Positions 24,263-35,900 of a stretch of 64,000 nt of DNA are shown here, one piece after another. The first letter of the stretch is position 1. Each line of letters starts with the position of its first letter. The notes under the pieces were generated by a model that saw only the letters and a program-made list of their open reading frames with translations, did not search any database and was not told the origin of the DNA. The DNA is from Megalonaias nervosa (taxonomy: Eukaryota; Mollusca; Bivalvia; Unionida; Unionidae), in the NCBI GenBank assembly GCA_016617855.1, contig JAECUM010093711.1:52019-116018 (forward strand), read 5' to 3'. The position numbers and the translations under genes are program-made.

Positions 24263-24385
24263 TTGAATTTCTTCACTTAAATCCTCAGTTGGTGGGACAT
24301 GTACAACTAAATTAATTGTAATAATTTACTTGGCTATCTCTTTCAATATACAAGTACTCCATTAATTTATTTAGACCAGAGTACT

Positions 24386-25517
24386 TTAATTATAATTTAA
24401 CTCATTCATTTTCTTCTTTACTTTGTAAGGGCCGTAAAATCTAATTTGAAGAAAATTTTGAAGAATGAGCAAGAGAGAATGAACTCTATTACAGGACTCA
24501 AATGTTCTCTCAAGTAAAGTTTTGGGAAACCATAGTTTCACTTTTGACTTGAATTGCAGAGTGCCAAATTCAAGCATAACTAGCTGGGAAGATCCAGACA
24601 TGAAATTTGACCTTTGACCTGATTGGACAGATTTGGGAAGGCCAAACTGAGTGAAAAAGCTTTATCAAAGCTTTTACTATAGTATTCCTCAAAGGAATTG
24701 CCTCTGGGAATCTTGTTGATGCACACATAATGGTCAACAAATATTGGTTAACTGACTTGGTCTTAGGTAAGGGACCAACACAATCTACAATAATTCTGCT
24801 GAATGGTTCGTCAAATGCAGGAATTGGTTGCAGATGAGCCTTAGGTATCTTCTGATTGGGTTTTCCTACCATTTGACAAGTATGACAAGATCTACAAAAT
24901 TTACAAACATCACTTTTGATTTTTGGCCAATAAAAGTGAGTCAAGATCTTGTTATAAGTTTTATTTATCCCTAAATGACCAGCCTGAGGAGTTTCATGGG
25001 CCAAACTAAGTATTTCCTGTCTGTAAGATTTTGGAACTACAATCTGATAGTTCACTGACCACTCGTCATTAGCAGGTACCTCGGGAGGTCTCCATTTTCT
25101 CATAAGAATTCCATTTTTAATGAAATAACAGACAGGTACTTCAGTTGCATCAGTTTCACTAATGGCCCTCTGAAACAAATAGGAGATCTCAGGATCTTTT
25201 TCCTGTTCGACGACAAGTGATTGTCGTTTATCACCCTGATTAGATAAAAGAGAATGAGTATTTAAAAGAGGATCACTGTGATCAATACCTTTTAATTGAT
25301 CCAAATTAGAAGTGAAAGTGACCTCATCAAAAACCTGACCAATACATGTGTCAGCTAAAGAAATATTTTCCTTATCAAAATCATTCTCAAGAGCTTTCTT
25401 TGCCATAGCTCTGGTAACTGCACAAGCTGGGTATAACTCAGGGTATTCTTTTTCAGTTGGATCAACTTTCTGATCCAAAGAAGGCTTGTCAGTTACAAGT
25501 GGATTAACCACAACTTT
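24386..25517 (-). pseudogene. Integrase of the Gypsy element (broken)
   Basis: The open frame starts inside the neighbouring insert (25529). Native sequence begins at VVVNPL and passes PACAVTRAMAKK, the zinc-binding HHCC region (H178, H185, C212, C215, with HFYWPKIK between) and the first catalytic Asp in IIVDCVGPLP (D249). It shifts frame near 24655; in the new frame the block that normally carries the second catalytic Asp reads SGQ instead of SDQ, followed by MSG. The region normally carrying the catalytic Glu is missing or unrecognisable. The end (FYGPYKVKKK) resembles the GPY/F module. Integrase lies upstream of RT. Confidence 0.9.
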
Positions 25518-26169
25518 GGGGGCGCTCACCAGTTATTATGTACTTTTGAGAGAGTGATGTATGTATGGTGAAGTTGTTTGCATTTAAAACATGCACAGTG
25601 GAGAGAATGTTGGCATACCTCTATGCTACTTTGATGTAATGTGGCTGACATTTCTTTGAATATTGTACTTTTGGAAATTGTAAATGATCTTAGCACACTG
25701 CTAACTAAAATGACTGCTCCCTTGTGCTCCAAAAATCAGCCTGAATATTGTCTAAAGTACACTATCCTTAGTAGCTTTTAAAATAGGGAAAATGAATTTT
25801 GCCAGACTAGACAATACCAGCTTCTGAAAGTGCAATGAATGAATTATCAAATATATAAAATGTAAAAAAAGTTATCGGCTCCTTTTTTCACAATTTACCT
25901 CTGAAGTTCAGGAAGTAAAAATGACCAAGTTGAGCTAGCACTTTTTGAAAGGTGCACATCTGGAGTAAGGCCAAGCTGTATACTCTATAACCCATATTAC
26001 ACCCATCAATCATACACCAAACTAAAGGGAATTAAAGGTTCTTTGAACAACACCTAAGATATACAAGGTCTTTTTTAAATAGCCAGTATAACTAGTGAGG
26101 AAACCCGGAGGAAGTCTTTTTCTTTAAAATTCTAACCCTATGCAAAATACGAAACTGTAGAGCGCCACC
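25518..26169. mobile_element. Non-autonomous TIR element (MITE-like), copy A
   Basis: Starts GGGGGCGCTCACCAGTT and ends AACTGTAGAGCGCCACC, giving ~17 bp imperfect terminal inverted repeats. It lacks TG...CA ends, so it is not an LTR despite being paired with a direct copy. Short open frames inside (for example 25526-25732) are shared with copy B but match nothing known. Superfamily not identified. Confidence 0.8.
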
Positions 26170-26889
26170 TTAAAACAAATATAAAAATGTATGCAATTAT
26201 TTTTCTTATTTTCATATTATTATGTATGATGTTCTGAATAAAATGGTACATTAACATTGATTTTATGCATGAAAATAAGCTAATTATGCTTATTTTGCTC
26301 TTGCTTACATAATTTGCCATGAGGACATGTTTGTGTGAGTAGTGACCTTAATTATGGAGAAATTAGAAGTCTTAGAATATAGGAATAAAGTCAACTTAAA
26401 TTTAAAACTGTTGCATTAAGTAAAAGAAACATATAGTGAAAATGTTTCTTTTCATTTATTTGCAATGAAATTAAAAAATAAATGATGACAAAGCAAATTT
26501 GCTTTCTTCCATATTAAACAATAAGCTAATATTTTACCCTTTGACCTTTGACCTTTATGAACCTCACCTGTTCCATCCCTTTTCAAACTGTAAAATTTAT
26601 TGTTGACATCCCAGGAATACTTATGGCTAGTTTCATGTTCCTGTCTTTCACCATACCACTGGTTGCTACGTTGACAAAATGCAATGGGCATTTTTAAAAT
26701 AGCTCACATTATATCATAAGGGGGGGGGGGGCTGTACCTGTTTGAGACTCTGACAGTAATAAATACTGTTCTGCGGGGGGAGATACAGGAGAATTATTCA
26801 AAAGGACTGTTTTGATGCTTGCGACTTAAATATTTCAGCCATACAATCAAAATTAAATCATACAATAATAATACCTATGTACTCTTTAT
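26170..26889. other. Spacer between the two MITE copies
   Basis: Non-coding AT-rich DNA with a poly-G run (26709-26720) and CTTTGACCTTTGACCTTT near 26540. It resembles neither the retrotransposon nor the MITE. Confidence 0.6.
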
Positions 26890-27541
26890 GGGGGCGCTCA
26901 CCAGTTATTATGTACTATTGAGAGAGTGATGTATGTATGGTGAAGTTGTTTGCATTTAAAACATGCACAGTGGACAGAATGTTGGCATACCTCTATGCTC
27001 CTTTGATGTAATGTGGCTGACATTTCTTTGGATATTGTACTTTTGGAAATTGTAAATGATCTTAGCACTCTGCTAACTAAAATGACTGCTCCCTTGTGCT
27101 CCAAAAATCAGCCTGAATTTGTCTAAAGTACACTATTCTTAGTAGCTTTTAAAATAGGGAAAATGAATTTTGCCAGACTAGACAATACCAGCTTCTGAAA
27201 GTGCAATGAATGAATTACCAAATATATAAAATGCAAAAAAAGTTATCGGCTCTTTTTTTTTTAATTTACCTCTGAAGTTCGGGAAGTGAAAATGAGCAAG
27301 TGGAGCTAGCACTCTTTTGAAAGGTGCACATCTGGAGTAAGGCCAAGCTGTATACTCTATAACCCATATTACACCCATCAATCATACACCAAACTAAAGG
27401 GAATTAAAGGTTCTTTGAACAACACCTAAGATATACAAGGTCATTTTAAAATAGCCAGTATAACTAGTGAGGAAACCCGGAGGAAGTCTTTTCCTTTAAA
27501 ATTCTAACCCTATGCAAAATTCGAAACTGTAGAGCGCCACC
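26890..27541. mobile_element. Non-autonomous TIR element (MITE-like), copy B
   Basis: Nearly identical to copy A along its full length (same ends, a few substitutions and 1-2 base indels such as at the poly-T near 27255), indicating recent common origin. Confidence 0.8.
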
Positions 27542-28465
27542 CTTATCTCCAGCTAGGTCGTTGCCTAGCAACAAATGAATGCCCTCAACGGGTAAGTTAG
27601 ACACTATTCCGACTGTCACAGGTCCTGAAATTAAGTCTGATGACAAATTTACAGAATAGAGAGGAACATTAACAAAGCCACACTCTACTCCCTGAATGAG
27701 AACACTCTCATTAGAACAGGACTTCCCAGAAAAAGGCAAAGTACCTGATAATAAAAGACAATGAGAAGCTCCTGTATCCCTTAAAATTTTAATAGGGATA
27801 GGATTGGCTGAATCACCCAAGAGTGATATAGAACCCTTCGACATGAATGGTTCATAATTCTCCATAATAAAATCAGACTGGGGTTTATTAGACCCAACAA
27901 ATGTATTACTTTCAATACATGACCGTGACCTTGACCTCTTAGAAATAAGAGCATTTGAGATAGGTCTATCTTGATTCTGATGCCTATATTTCAATTTAAA
28001 GCAATCAGAAATGACGTGTCCTTTTTTCTTGCAATAGGTACACATAGGAATAGACAAGGATTTTGAATCAAGTTTATCAGAAGCTTGATTTTTAGAAGTT
28101 GTGCCAGATTGATTTTTAGGAGGAGTTGTATTAGGCTGGAATACCTTTCTACCAGTAGACTGCTGAGTGAATGATTTGTCTACAACAGGAACTTTATGAG
28201 TTAAGGAATACTCATCGGCAGCAAGAGCAGCATTTTCCAAGGTTTCAATCTTATGCTCTTCAGGATGATTCTTAACATCATTAGGAACACAATTCTTGAA
28301 CTCTTCAAGTAACACAAGTTGTTCAAGACTTTCATAATCATGTTCAACTTTCTTGGCTAAGCACCATCTTTTAAATAACTGTTCTTTTTCTCTAGCAAAT
28401 TCAACATAAATCTGTCCAGCTTCTTTTTTATAGTTTCTGAATTTTTGCCGATCCTTAAAATGCAC
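27542..28465 (-). pseudogene. Gag C-terminal half and protease of the Gypsy element
   Basis: The frame begins after a shift near 28460. Residues ~5-90 form a SCAN-like capsid segment (FRNYKKEAGQIYVEFAREK, LEQLVLLEEFKNCVPND, TLENAALAADEYSL). Residues 142-155 are a CCHC knuckle (CTYCKKKGHVISDC), followed by an Arg/Ser-rich patch. The retropepsin has its active site at residues 230-233 (RDTGASH) and HLLLGNDLAG near 297-306. The frame then runs into the inserted MITE and stops at 27464. Protease and Gag sharing a frame suggests a Gag-Pro fusion in the ancestor. Confidence 0.9.
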
Positions 28466-29328
28466 TCCTTAACCAAATCATAGTCAGAATTCTGTTGTAC
28501 CGACAGGGATGCATAGATATCTTGGGCCTTGGCAAAAGTTACACATTGCAATAATTGAGTCCAATGCTCCCTTGGCCATTTCAAATTTTCGGCAACTTTT
28601 CCAAAATAGATAAAATATTTGTCTACTTCTTTTTCTCTAAAAGGGGGCACTAACCTGATATTTCTTGAAATGTCAAAACTTAAATTTGTATGAGAAGTGG
28701 AATCGTGCTTGTCACTTGCCAGTTCAAATTCTTTCATTTTAATTTGGAATTCCTTTTCATCCTTCTCTTTTTGCATCTGTATGTGCATTTGTTCTTTTTG
28801 TAATTGTATTTGTTCTTTCTGTAACTCTATTTGCATTTGTTTATCTTTCTCCCTCTCCTGTCTCTCTCTCTCTTCTCTCTCCTCTTTCTCGAATTGCAAT
28901 TGTTTATCTTTCTCCCTCTCCTGTCTCTCTCTCTCATCTTTTTCAAATTGTAATTTCATTTGTTCTTTTTGTAATTCCAGTTGTTTATCTTCTTTATCTT
29001 TCTGTAAATGCATTTGTTCTTTTTCTTTATCGTTCTGAAACTCGAGCTTCCTCAACTCTATTTCCATCTTGTATTTCATTTTTAGTTCCATTACCTTAAT
29101 GTCAGTGTCTGTCATAGACTTACTGACTGATGCCAAAACACTTTTATCAAAAATATTTTTCCCCACCAAATATTGGATCAAATTATTTTTAATTTCTTGT
29201 TTCGTTAAGGAAGATTTTGCTTCAGAAAGATCGTACTTTATGGCAAGTTCAAGCAACTCATCTTTTTTCAGACTATCCAACCGCTCCTGAGTTGGATTAG
29301 AAAGAAATATTTCCACTTTTGATGACAT
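28457..29328 (-). pseudogene. Gag N-terminal half of the Gypsy element
   Basis: Starts MSSKVEIFLSNPTQERLDSL. Residues ~75-205 are an almost pure Lys/Glu/Gln/Arg coiled coil with short internal repeats (QLQFEKEER, EREKDKQ, QLQKEQM). After ~225 it turns into a capsid-like part (RLVPPFREKEVDKYFIYFGK, WPREHWTQLLQ). The frame is lost near 28460, where the family match moves to the next frame. The antisense strand is also open here as a low-complexity shadow. Confidence 0.88.
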
Positions 29329-29470
29329 TGTGAACGAAAACCTGCTGTTTTTACTTAAGATTTCAAATAAAAATGTAAAATAGTACTTGGGATTTAAAGA
29401 CTAGGGGAATTTAAATTTCAAAAAACAATTTTCTGAAATATTTAACCAAAATTCATATATCCCTAGGACG

Positions 29471-29487
29471 CGTGCCCAATTTTCTCC
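29471..29487 (-). other. Candidate primer-binding region of the Gypsy element
   Basis: Downstream of the 5' LTR on the minus strand, after GGAGAAAAT, the sequence TGGGCACGCGTCC begins with the TGG expected opposite a tRNA CCA end. I cannot name the tRNA by eye, and the ~9 bp offset from the LTR is unusual. Confidence 0.35.
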
Positions 29488-30394
29488 TGTTACGTGTAGG
29501 CTCGTACAATAATAACAAGAGAAAAGAGTGAAGACGACAAGCTTTGTATATTTTAACAAAATAATTTATTTCCCTAGAAAACAATGTAACAATTGGAAAA
29601 TAGGACTTCTGGTTTGTGAATATAATCCAAAATTTAATCCTAAGAATGAAAAATACAAGTCCTATCACTAAATAGTTCTATTAGAATCCATGTTCGAATC
29701 TCGACAACGTTCCAATATGGAAGGCGATGACGTCGGATGTGGTCTTTGTACAAAATAGAAACAATTCCTCAACTGAATGTTTCCGAATAATTCCAGAATA
29801 AATTTCCACTGAATTTCTTTCTCCCAGAATTTATAAAACAGTACACTCGTTTGGTTTTCTAAAGAATAAATTATTAAATTCCAAAAACAAATGAACTTCA
29901 AAAACAATCTGGTTCCAACAATAAAAAAAAATCCTATCCAGCCTTCTAGGTATCAGGAATACAACTGACTGATAAGTGCTCAGGAAGAGTATTATATCTA
30001 CCCTAATTATCATCCCGTTCTCGCGTGACAGACTACAAAGTCTCCTAACACTTGAAACACACAATAAGAAAAATGCAATTCGTCACGTGGGAAGAACCCC
30101 TATCTACTATCACTCTGAAATAAATATAAAAATAACACATTGTTTATCCAGACTAGACGAACTGATCTTGGCAATAGCCAATCGTTTTAGCGTAGTGCTT
30201 ACACTACCGCGGACCAAGGTAAACTTAAAATATTGCAAATGTAATACATTTTACGTCTTAGATAAACAGAATTACTGAAATAGAGATTTCGAATCCCTGC
30301 AATAATCATTACAATAAAATGTAATGAAACAAAAATAAAATAAAAAAGAATTTTAAAACTAACACACAAGCAATTTAATTACATATACATAACA
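29488..30394 (-). repeat. 5' LTR of the Gypsy element (907 bp)
   Basis: Begins TGTTACGTGTAGGCTCG and ends ACATATACATAACA on the plus strand. It is longer than the 3' LTR mainly because of ~40 bp around 29670-29715 that the other copy lacks. Confidence 0.93.
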
Positions 30395-30745
30395 GAGCAT
30401 ATAATGTTCCTGTGTGTCCTCTTGTTCATATTCCATTCTGACACTGATTGGGCAATTATCATTACTGTTTGCTCTCTTGTTTGTGCTCCATGGACATGGA
30501 CTGAGCATATAGTGTTACTGTTTGCCCTCATGTTTATGCTCCATGGACATTGAGCATATAGTGTTACTGTTTGCCCTCTTGTTTATGTGCCATGGACATT
30601 GACTGAGCATATAGTGTTTGTTTGCCCTTTTGTTTATGCTCCATGGACATTGACTGAGCATATAGTGTTTCTGGTTTGTCTTCTTGTTTATATTCCACTA
30701 ATATTGATTGGGCATATAGTGTTCCTTTTTGTCTTGTTCATATGT
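30395..30745. repeat. ~52 bp minisatellite hosting the Gypsy insertion
   Basis: Units with GAGCATATAGTGTTACTG, TTTGCCCTCTTGTTTATG and CTCCATGGACATTGACT start near 30503, 30552, 30605 and 30656. Uninterrupted units read ATGGACATTGAGCATATAG across the point where the LTR element sits, confirming GAGC as target duplication. Confidence 0.85.
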
Positions 30746-31194
30746 CTGTACATCTGCCACATCATGGTCAAGTTTTACATGTTGATCTTTTCGTTCAGGC
30801 ACTGTGACAGATCATCTCTAATTTCTATTTTCAACAGAGTTATTTCCCCATATTTCTGCAGCTACTGTGCTGATAACGAGCATAAATTGGCAAGTCCATA
30901 TCATAGGCCCATAACTAGGGAAATCTGTCTTTTGATTAGTCTGACCTTATTTGCACAAAAGTGATGTCACTCCAATCACAGTTTATAAACTTACAATCAA
31001 AAATTTATTTGTTTTTTTCTTAACATAAGCACTATGCATCATAGGGTTAAAAGTAATGATTCTAATTTAAGATGGTGGATGGGAAGTTATCTGCAGTTTC
31101 ACAAGCACCAAAAGTGTGATGCATTTGTCAGCGAAACCATCAGTAAATCAGAAGTCCAGTTTCATAGTATAGTACAGGTCTGAAAATTCTGAAA

Positions 31195-31415
31195 GGGCCC
31201 CAGATGGCCAAGTGGTCTAAGGCCCAGGGTGACCAAGTGGTCTAAGGGGCTTTCCTTTACAGATCACTCTAATATCTCACTTTTCTTCTTGGGAGTTCAA
31301 GTCTCAGCTCGACCAGTATCAGTATGTGAGAAAGCTTGCCAGTAGCGTCCCATGTATCAGTGTTTTCTTCCTGAACCAAATATACTGGCTGCAATGTCAT
31401 GTATCCATACACAAC
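31195..31415 (+). mobile_element. SINE family A copy with duplicated head
   Basis: GGCCAAGTGGTCTAAGG is present twice (31207 and 31229), then GTGAGAAAGCTTGCCAGTAG and ATACTGGCTGCAATG. The 3' part is shortened compared with 5474-5711. Confidence 0.75.
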
Positions 31416-34400
31416 CAAACAAACTGAAATTTTTGAATTTTAAAATTTTAAAATTTTTATTTTTAAACACCTGTCAGGACTTTGTGTTTCCTCAGGAATT
31501 TTTGTGAAGGAATGACCAATATAACTTGCTTTAAGATGTTACATAGATATTTTATGACTTTACGTACTCTCCTTGAAATAAAGCAGCTTTAGAGCAGTGG
31601 ACAATGCAAGTACATGTTGTGTAATGCAGTCATGGGGGGGGGGTCATCTCAAAGTGTTATCAATTAAAAGTTTATGTTATTCCACCACCACCCACCCCCG
31701 TTTTTCTCTCCTTATAATAAATAAGGATGAGCCTTCAAGTCGGTTTATTTATATGGTACCCACACAAATTGATCCCAAATTCACCCATAATGCAAGTTTA
31801 ATGTCTACAGTTAAGCTGTATAGCATGAACAAGACAGATGGATCCAAAGACTTAGATGGACAAAGTGAAATCCATATACCGCCAACTTAATGGCATGATA
31901 TAAACTGAAATACATGTATTTTGAACAAGTCATAACTAGTTTAAAAGAACCATGTATGGTTCACTATACATGTACTTAGATTGAAATAATACTAAAACTA
32001 AACAACAACAAAAAAAGAGTAATATGCAGGTTAAACATGGTTCAGGGATTTTTCTTGGTTGCATTAAACTCAAGGACTGCCTATTTAATGTTAACCCCAA
32101 AATTACACATTTCCAGACTTAGATAGCTTTGACAAATATATTGCTCAAATTAGTGAAAAAGAACATTATATCCAATTATAGTAGTTGAACAAATTAACAT
32201 CTTGAGATAATAGAGAACAAATATTTCTAGTTTGAAAATAAATCCAAGATACTCCCCTCCCCATCTGCCAGAATAATTAGTTGGTCCCTTAGCAGACAGT
32301 ATCTTGTTCTCCATACTTACAGCAATTGTAAAAACTAAAAGATATTTCTTTTATTTTTTAAAGTTTGTTTTAACTTGACATTATAGGTCTTAAAATATTA
32401 AAACAAGTTTCTACCTGGCTGATGTTAATGTGCATGTTTGCTATGGAGGCTATACAAAATAACATTCACTAAAATGTATCACATTGAACATTTCTTGACA
32501 GTTTGACAACATTAAATAAAGTGGTTTTCATGAAGGTGTCAAAAGTATGTTTTGCACCTGGCTGTCATAGGGACCAAGATACACATTTGTTTGTAGATTA
32601 TGATATATTTCCTCCAATATTTTGATAGAAATTTTACCAATGTATTGGGGGGGGAGGGGAAATATGAAAACATGTATTTTCCACCTGGTTGATATGGCGT
32701 TTTAATAATTGCTGTGGAAGCTGTCAAAAATAGAACTTGCCTAAAAAAATACTCCACTAATGTTTAACCAAATATAGTAATTTCTTTAAATGTCAACGAG
32801 TATTTTTATTATTATGATTGTTATGGGAACTAAAATGTTGTCACCTCATAAGGTCTTGCAGGACAAATGATAAATGAATAATGTATGATATGATAAATGA
32901 ACAATGTATAATATGATAAATTAATAATGTGTGATACTGCATGTGTTATGTCTCACATTGTATGAAGTTTTAGCAGTTGGAACTCCCCTCATATTCTAAG
33001 CCTATTTCACTATTTTCAAGTGAGGAGTTCTTTGGTACCAAAATTTGTGTCATATTGAAATTAACAGAAAGTTATTTTAAGAAAAAAATCTTCAGAAAAT
33101 GCATACTGTCTGCATTTTCTTCCCTTTTATGAATTATTAACCCTATACATGTATTGCTATAGCTGCATGCAAAGAAAATTATGAAAATTCCATGATAAAG
33201 GTGGATAAGTTGCACATATTCAAAGCACCCACTATTGCACATTAGTGCCACATTGGTTGATGGCAAAAGCATGTAGAAAACTTTCTCAAAGTCTTCAACT
33301 AACCTTGATCTTAGACCTACAAGCCTGCCAGCTGTATTTTAAAGTGTAGAACTGGATAACATTTCACCAAAATATATAAAGTTGTCAAAAAAAATGTGAC
33401 AGCCTATATATGGAAGCGGGCTATTTAACTCTCTTGTTTTTGACCTTAACATTTGGGGCAGAGGATATGACTGTGAATACATGAGTCACTATTAAGTCTA
33501 GATATACAGCAGTCTAAAATACCTTTATGAGTTTAAATATTGTACCTGTACAGGGAGTGTTGATTTATAATTTCCCTAGCTGTGACATTAAGCTTGAGAC
33601 TGAAGTCATGGCTATGGTGTCACGAATTATGATGTATATAACATGATATATATAACTGGTTAAAATTTATTAAAATATTTCAGTGTTTTAAAAGTTACCC
33701 TCCAGAAAATGCATAAAGTTACATAATTAAAATTTCCCTTGCCTTGCTCTGAACTTAGGTGACACAACCTCTAATTATGATACATATATATGCATGGGGT
33801 TTCATTAAAATCTCTCCATTTGTCAAAAACGTTATGGGCTGGCCAAGCAAATGTTAACAGAAGGAAGAAAAGATGTGTTAACATAATATGCCTAATTAAA
33901 GATGATTGTAGAGAAAAAAATGGATCAATAGTCATCTGATAATTTCACATGACACCTCAAGTGTTCTTGGCTTGACCTTGAGAATGATATAGAATGTGGG
34001 ATACAACACATTATCAGAATCTGATATATAAATACCCACATTTGTCTTTCTGTGTGTCATAGCTGCCAAACAAGAGGTTTGAAACATCCCAGATTTTTAA
34101 AACATTTTCTGTATTTTATGTACAATTTTATTTTAAACTCATCCCAATTTTTTTTTCTTACTTTTATTTTGGTTCTGTCTAGGTTGGGCAATTAACCTAG
34201 TATTATATGATTCTTCCTAATATCTTAAATGACTTCAGAGCTATGGCCTTGATAAAAAACTGAATACGTTAATATTTAAGAGAACCATGAAAGTGATATA
34301 TGAAACACTGTCAGACTGTCATGGACACATTTAGTTTCATCTCTCTAAATATGGATTTTAGTTCAATACTTGGCAGAAAATATATGCATATAGGCAAGTG

Positions 34401-34550
34401 ACCATAAGTTTGTGGCTAAGATTATGAAAGTCGCAGAAAGTCAATATGTAAAATTGTAGTGTTGGATAATACTGCTTGTAATGGCTTCAAGTTACAGCCA
34501 AGGCTTCACAAGAAAGGAACCTTGAGTGAGAGGTTGTTACCTTAGCTTTG
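31416..34550. other. Intergenic AT-rich DNA, no gene seen
   Basis: Contains a ~28 bp tandem repeat (about 32860-32940, ATATGATAAATGAACAATGT) and C- or G-rich runs (31635, 32646). No convincing exon or element end was found. Confidence 0.4.
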
Positions 34551-34552
34551 CA

Positions 34553-34592
<40 letters not shown>
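34553..34592. repeat. (AAT)n microsatellite
   Basis: About 13 uninterrupted AAT units. Confidence 0.95.
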
Positions 34593-35238
34593 TTTTGCCA
34601 ATAGAATCTTGATAATGGTACAAGACGCACCATCCAAAATATTTTATTTTCATTACTTGAACAGCTTCTGAACTAAAAGCCCAACCTTGAAAAATAATTT
34701 GGATTTTTCAAATTGAATCATAAAAGTATGTTATGTGACATGGCCTCGGGTCACAATACAGGAATAAAATGGGGGGGGGGGTATCTCACTATCCTAGAGA
34801 AAAATTAATGATACATTTGGAAGTTATGATTCAAATAAAGTTTAATTACATTACCCTCAGTGTCTCTAGAGTTACAGTCCTAATATAAAAAATGAGTAAA
34901 CTTCACATATGACTTTAATCTTGCTGATGGGACCATGCTACTGATACACATGCTTTGTACAATCGATGCACCCTCAGGTTAGGACTTTATAGTGGGAAAA
35001 CATTTCTTTCCATGATCTTTAACAAAAGCTTATGAGTGACATTTTGGACACAAAAAATGACATTGGCCTGAGAAATGGGACTGGTGGTATGGACAGGACC
35101 ATGAATATGCTAAGCGACAACTTCAGATCACAATGTATACCAAGTTTTATGTCTATTAATTTATTTAAAAGTTTGCAACTTACAGCTCCAAACAAATAAT
35201 ATCTATCTCAACCTTTAAATGAGATCAAAGAAAGTATC

Positions 35239-35375
35239 AAATTTGACACCCTTATCTTACATATACATGTATGTAAAAGTTACAAATTTGACACCCTTAT
35301 CTTACATATACATGTATGTAAAAGTTACAAATTTGACACCCTTATCTTGCATATACATGTATGTAAAAGTTACAC
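35239..35375. repeat. 45 bp tandem repeat, three copies
   Basis: AATTTGACACCCTTATCTTA and CATATACATGTATGTAAAAG repeat exactly every 45 bp (35241, 35286, 35331). The period is a multiple of three, which explains the repetitive short open frame here. Confidence 0.93.
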
Positions 35376-35857
35376 ATTTTCATATAACTACTTCTATCAA
35401 ATTTGGAGTTATAAACAGCACACTAAATGTAACCCTAATCTGTGACCTCAAATGTTAATGAACACAATCTCTTAACCTTCAAGAACACACTCTCAAGTTC
35501 TGATGTGTACATTTCCAAAACCTCATTCAGCCAACAGGTTAGTTTCAGTAAACCCTCCCAGCCGAATAATTTTGGAAGATTTTGTACAAAATTACACAAG
35601 TATCCATACACTGATTACACATGTTCTTCAAGAAGAAGTGGATAGTATAACTAGTACAGTTCTACACTGGATGATTACTTGTGTAACTATTAAATTCAAT
35701 GTACCTAAACCAATGAAATACAGGAGAAAACTAGAATTGGGTAAATTGCATGACACTGCATTATCACCATGTTTACAATCCATACAGCTAAGGGTATAGT
35801 CTGATCCAAAAGCATATCTTTCAATATTGTAAATGTGTATTCCTATTTTCTTGTCCA

Positions 35858-35860
<3 letters not shown>

Positions 35861-35897
<37 letters not shown>
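35861..35897. repeat. (TA)n microsatellite
   Basis: About 18 TA units. Confidence 0.95.

Positions 35898-35900
<3 letters not shown>

Larger units (their letters stand above)
25518..27541. mobile_element. 2.0 kb composite insertion inside the Gypsy element
   Basis: Two direct copies of a 652 bp TIR element (25518-26169 and 26890-27541) bracket 720 bp of unrelated, non-coding DNA (26170-26889). Outside the outer ends the retrotransposon protease (LGNDLAGDK) and integrase (VVVNPL) sequences adjoin almost exactly, with only a possible 2 bp (AA) duplication, so the whole 2.0 kb appears to have entered at one site. Confidence 0.8.
21797..30398 (-). mobile_element. Ty3/Gypsy LTR retrotransposon, Gmr1-type domain order, inactive
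   Basis: Element 21801-30394 (8.6 kb, of which 2.0 kb is a later insert) with LTRs at both ends, TGTTAC...GTAACA termini and GAGC duplicated at 21797-21800 and 30395-30398. Reading leftwards on the minus strand: Gag with a charged coiled coil, SCAN-like capsid part, CCHC knuckle, protease, integrase, RT, RNase H, purine-rich tract, 3' LTR. Integrase before RT is the Gmr1-type order, not the usual Gypsy order. The joins between protease and integrase and between integrase and RT read as continuous polyprotein, so this is not two nested elements. Multiple frameshifts make it non-functional. Confidence 0.92.

Noticed and set aside
25526..27104. Two nearly identical short reading frames in the MITE copies, and the idea that the copies are LTRs
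   Set aside because: The frames are short with no recognised domain. The paired 652 bp copies lack TG...CA ends, a primer-binding site and a polypurine tract, and have terminal inverted repeats instead.
28697..29038. Plus-strand Ser/Cys/Phe-rich reading frame
   Set aside because: It is the antisense shadow of the Gag coiled-coil coding region.
21801..30394. Endogenous retrovirus with env
   Set aside because: After RNase H only the polypurine tract and the 3' LTR follow; there is no room for and no sign of an envelope gene.
35219..35458. Repetitive plus-strand reading frame
   Set aside because: Explained by the 45 bp tandem repeat, whose period is divisible by three.
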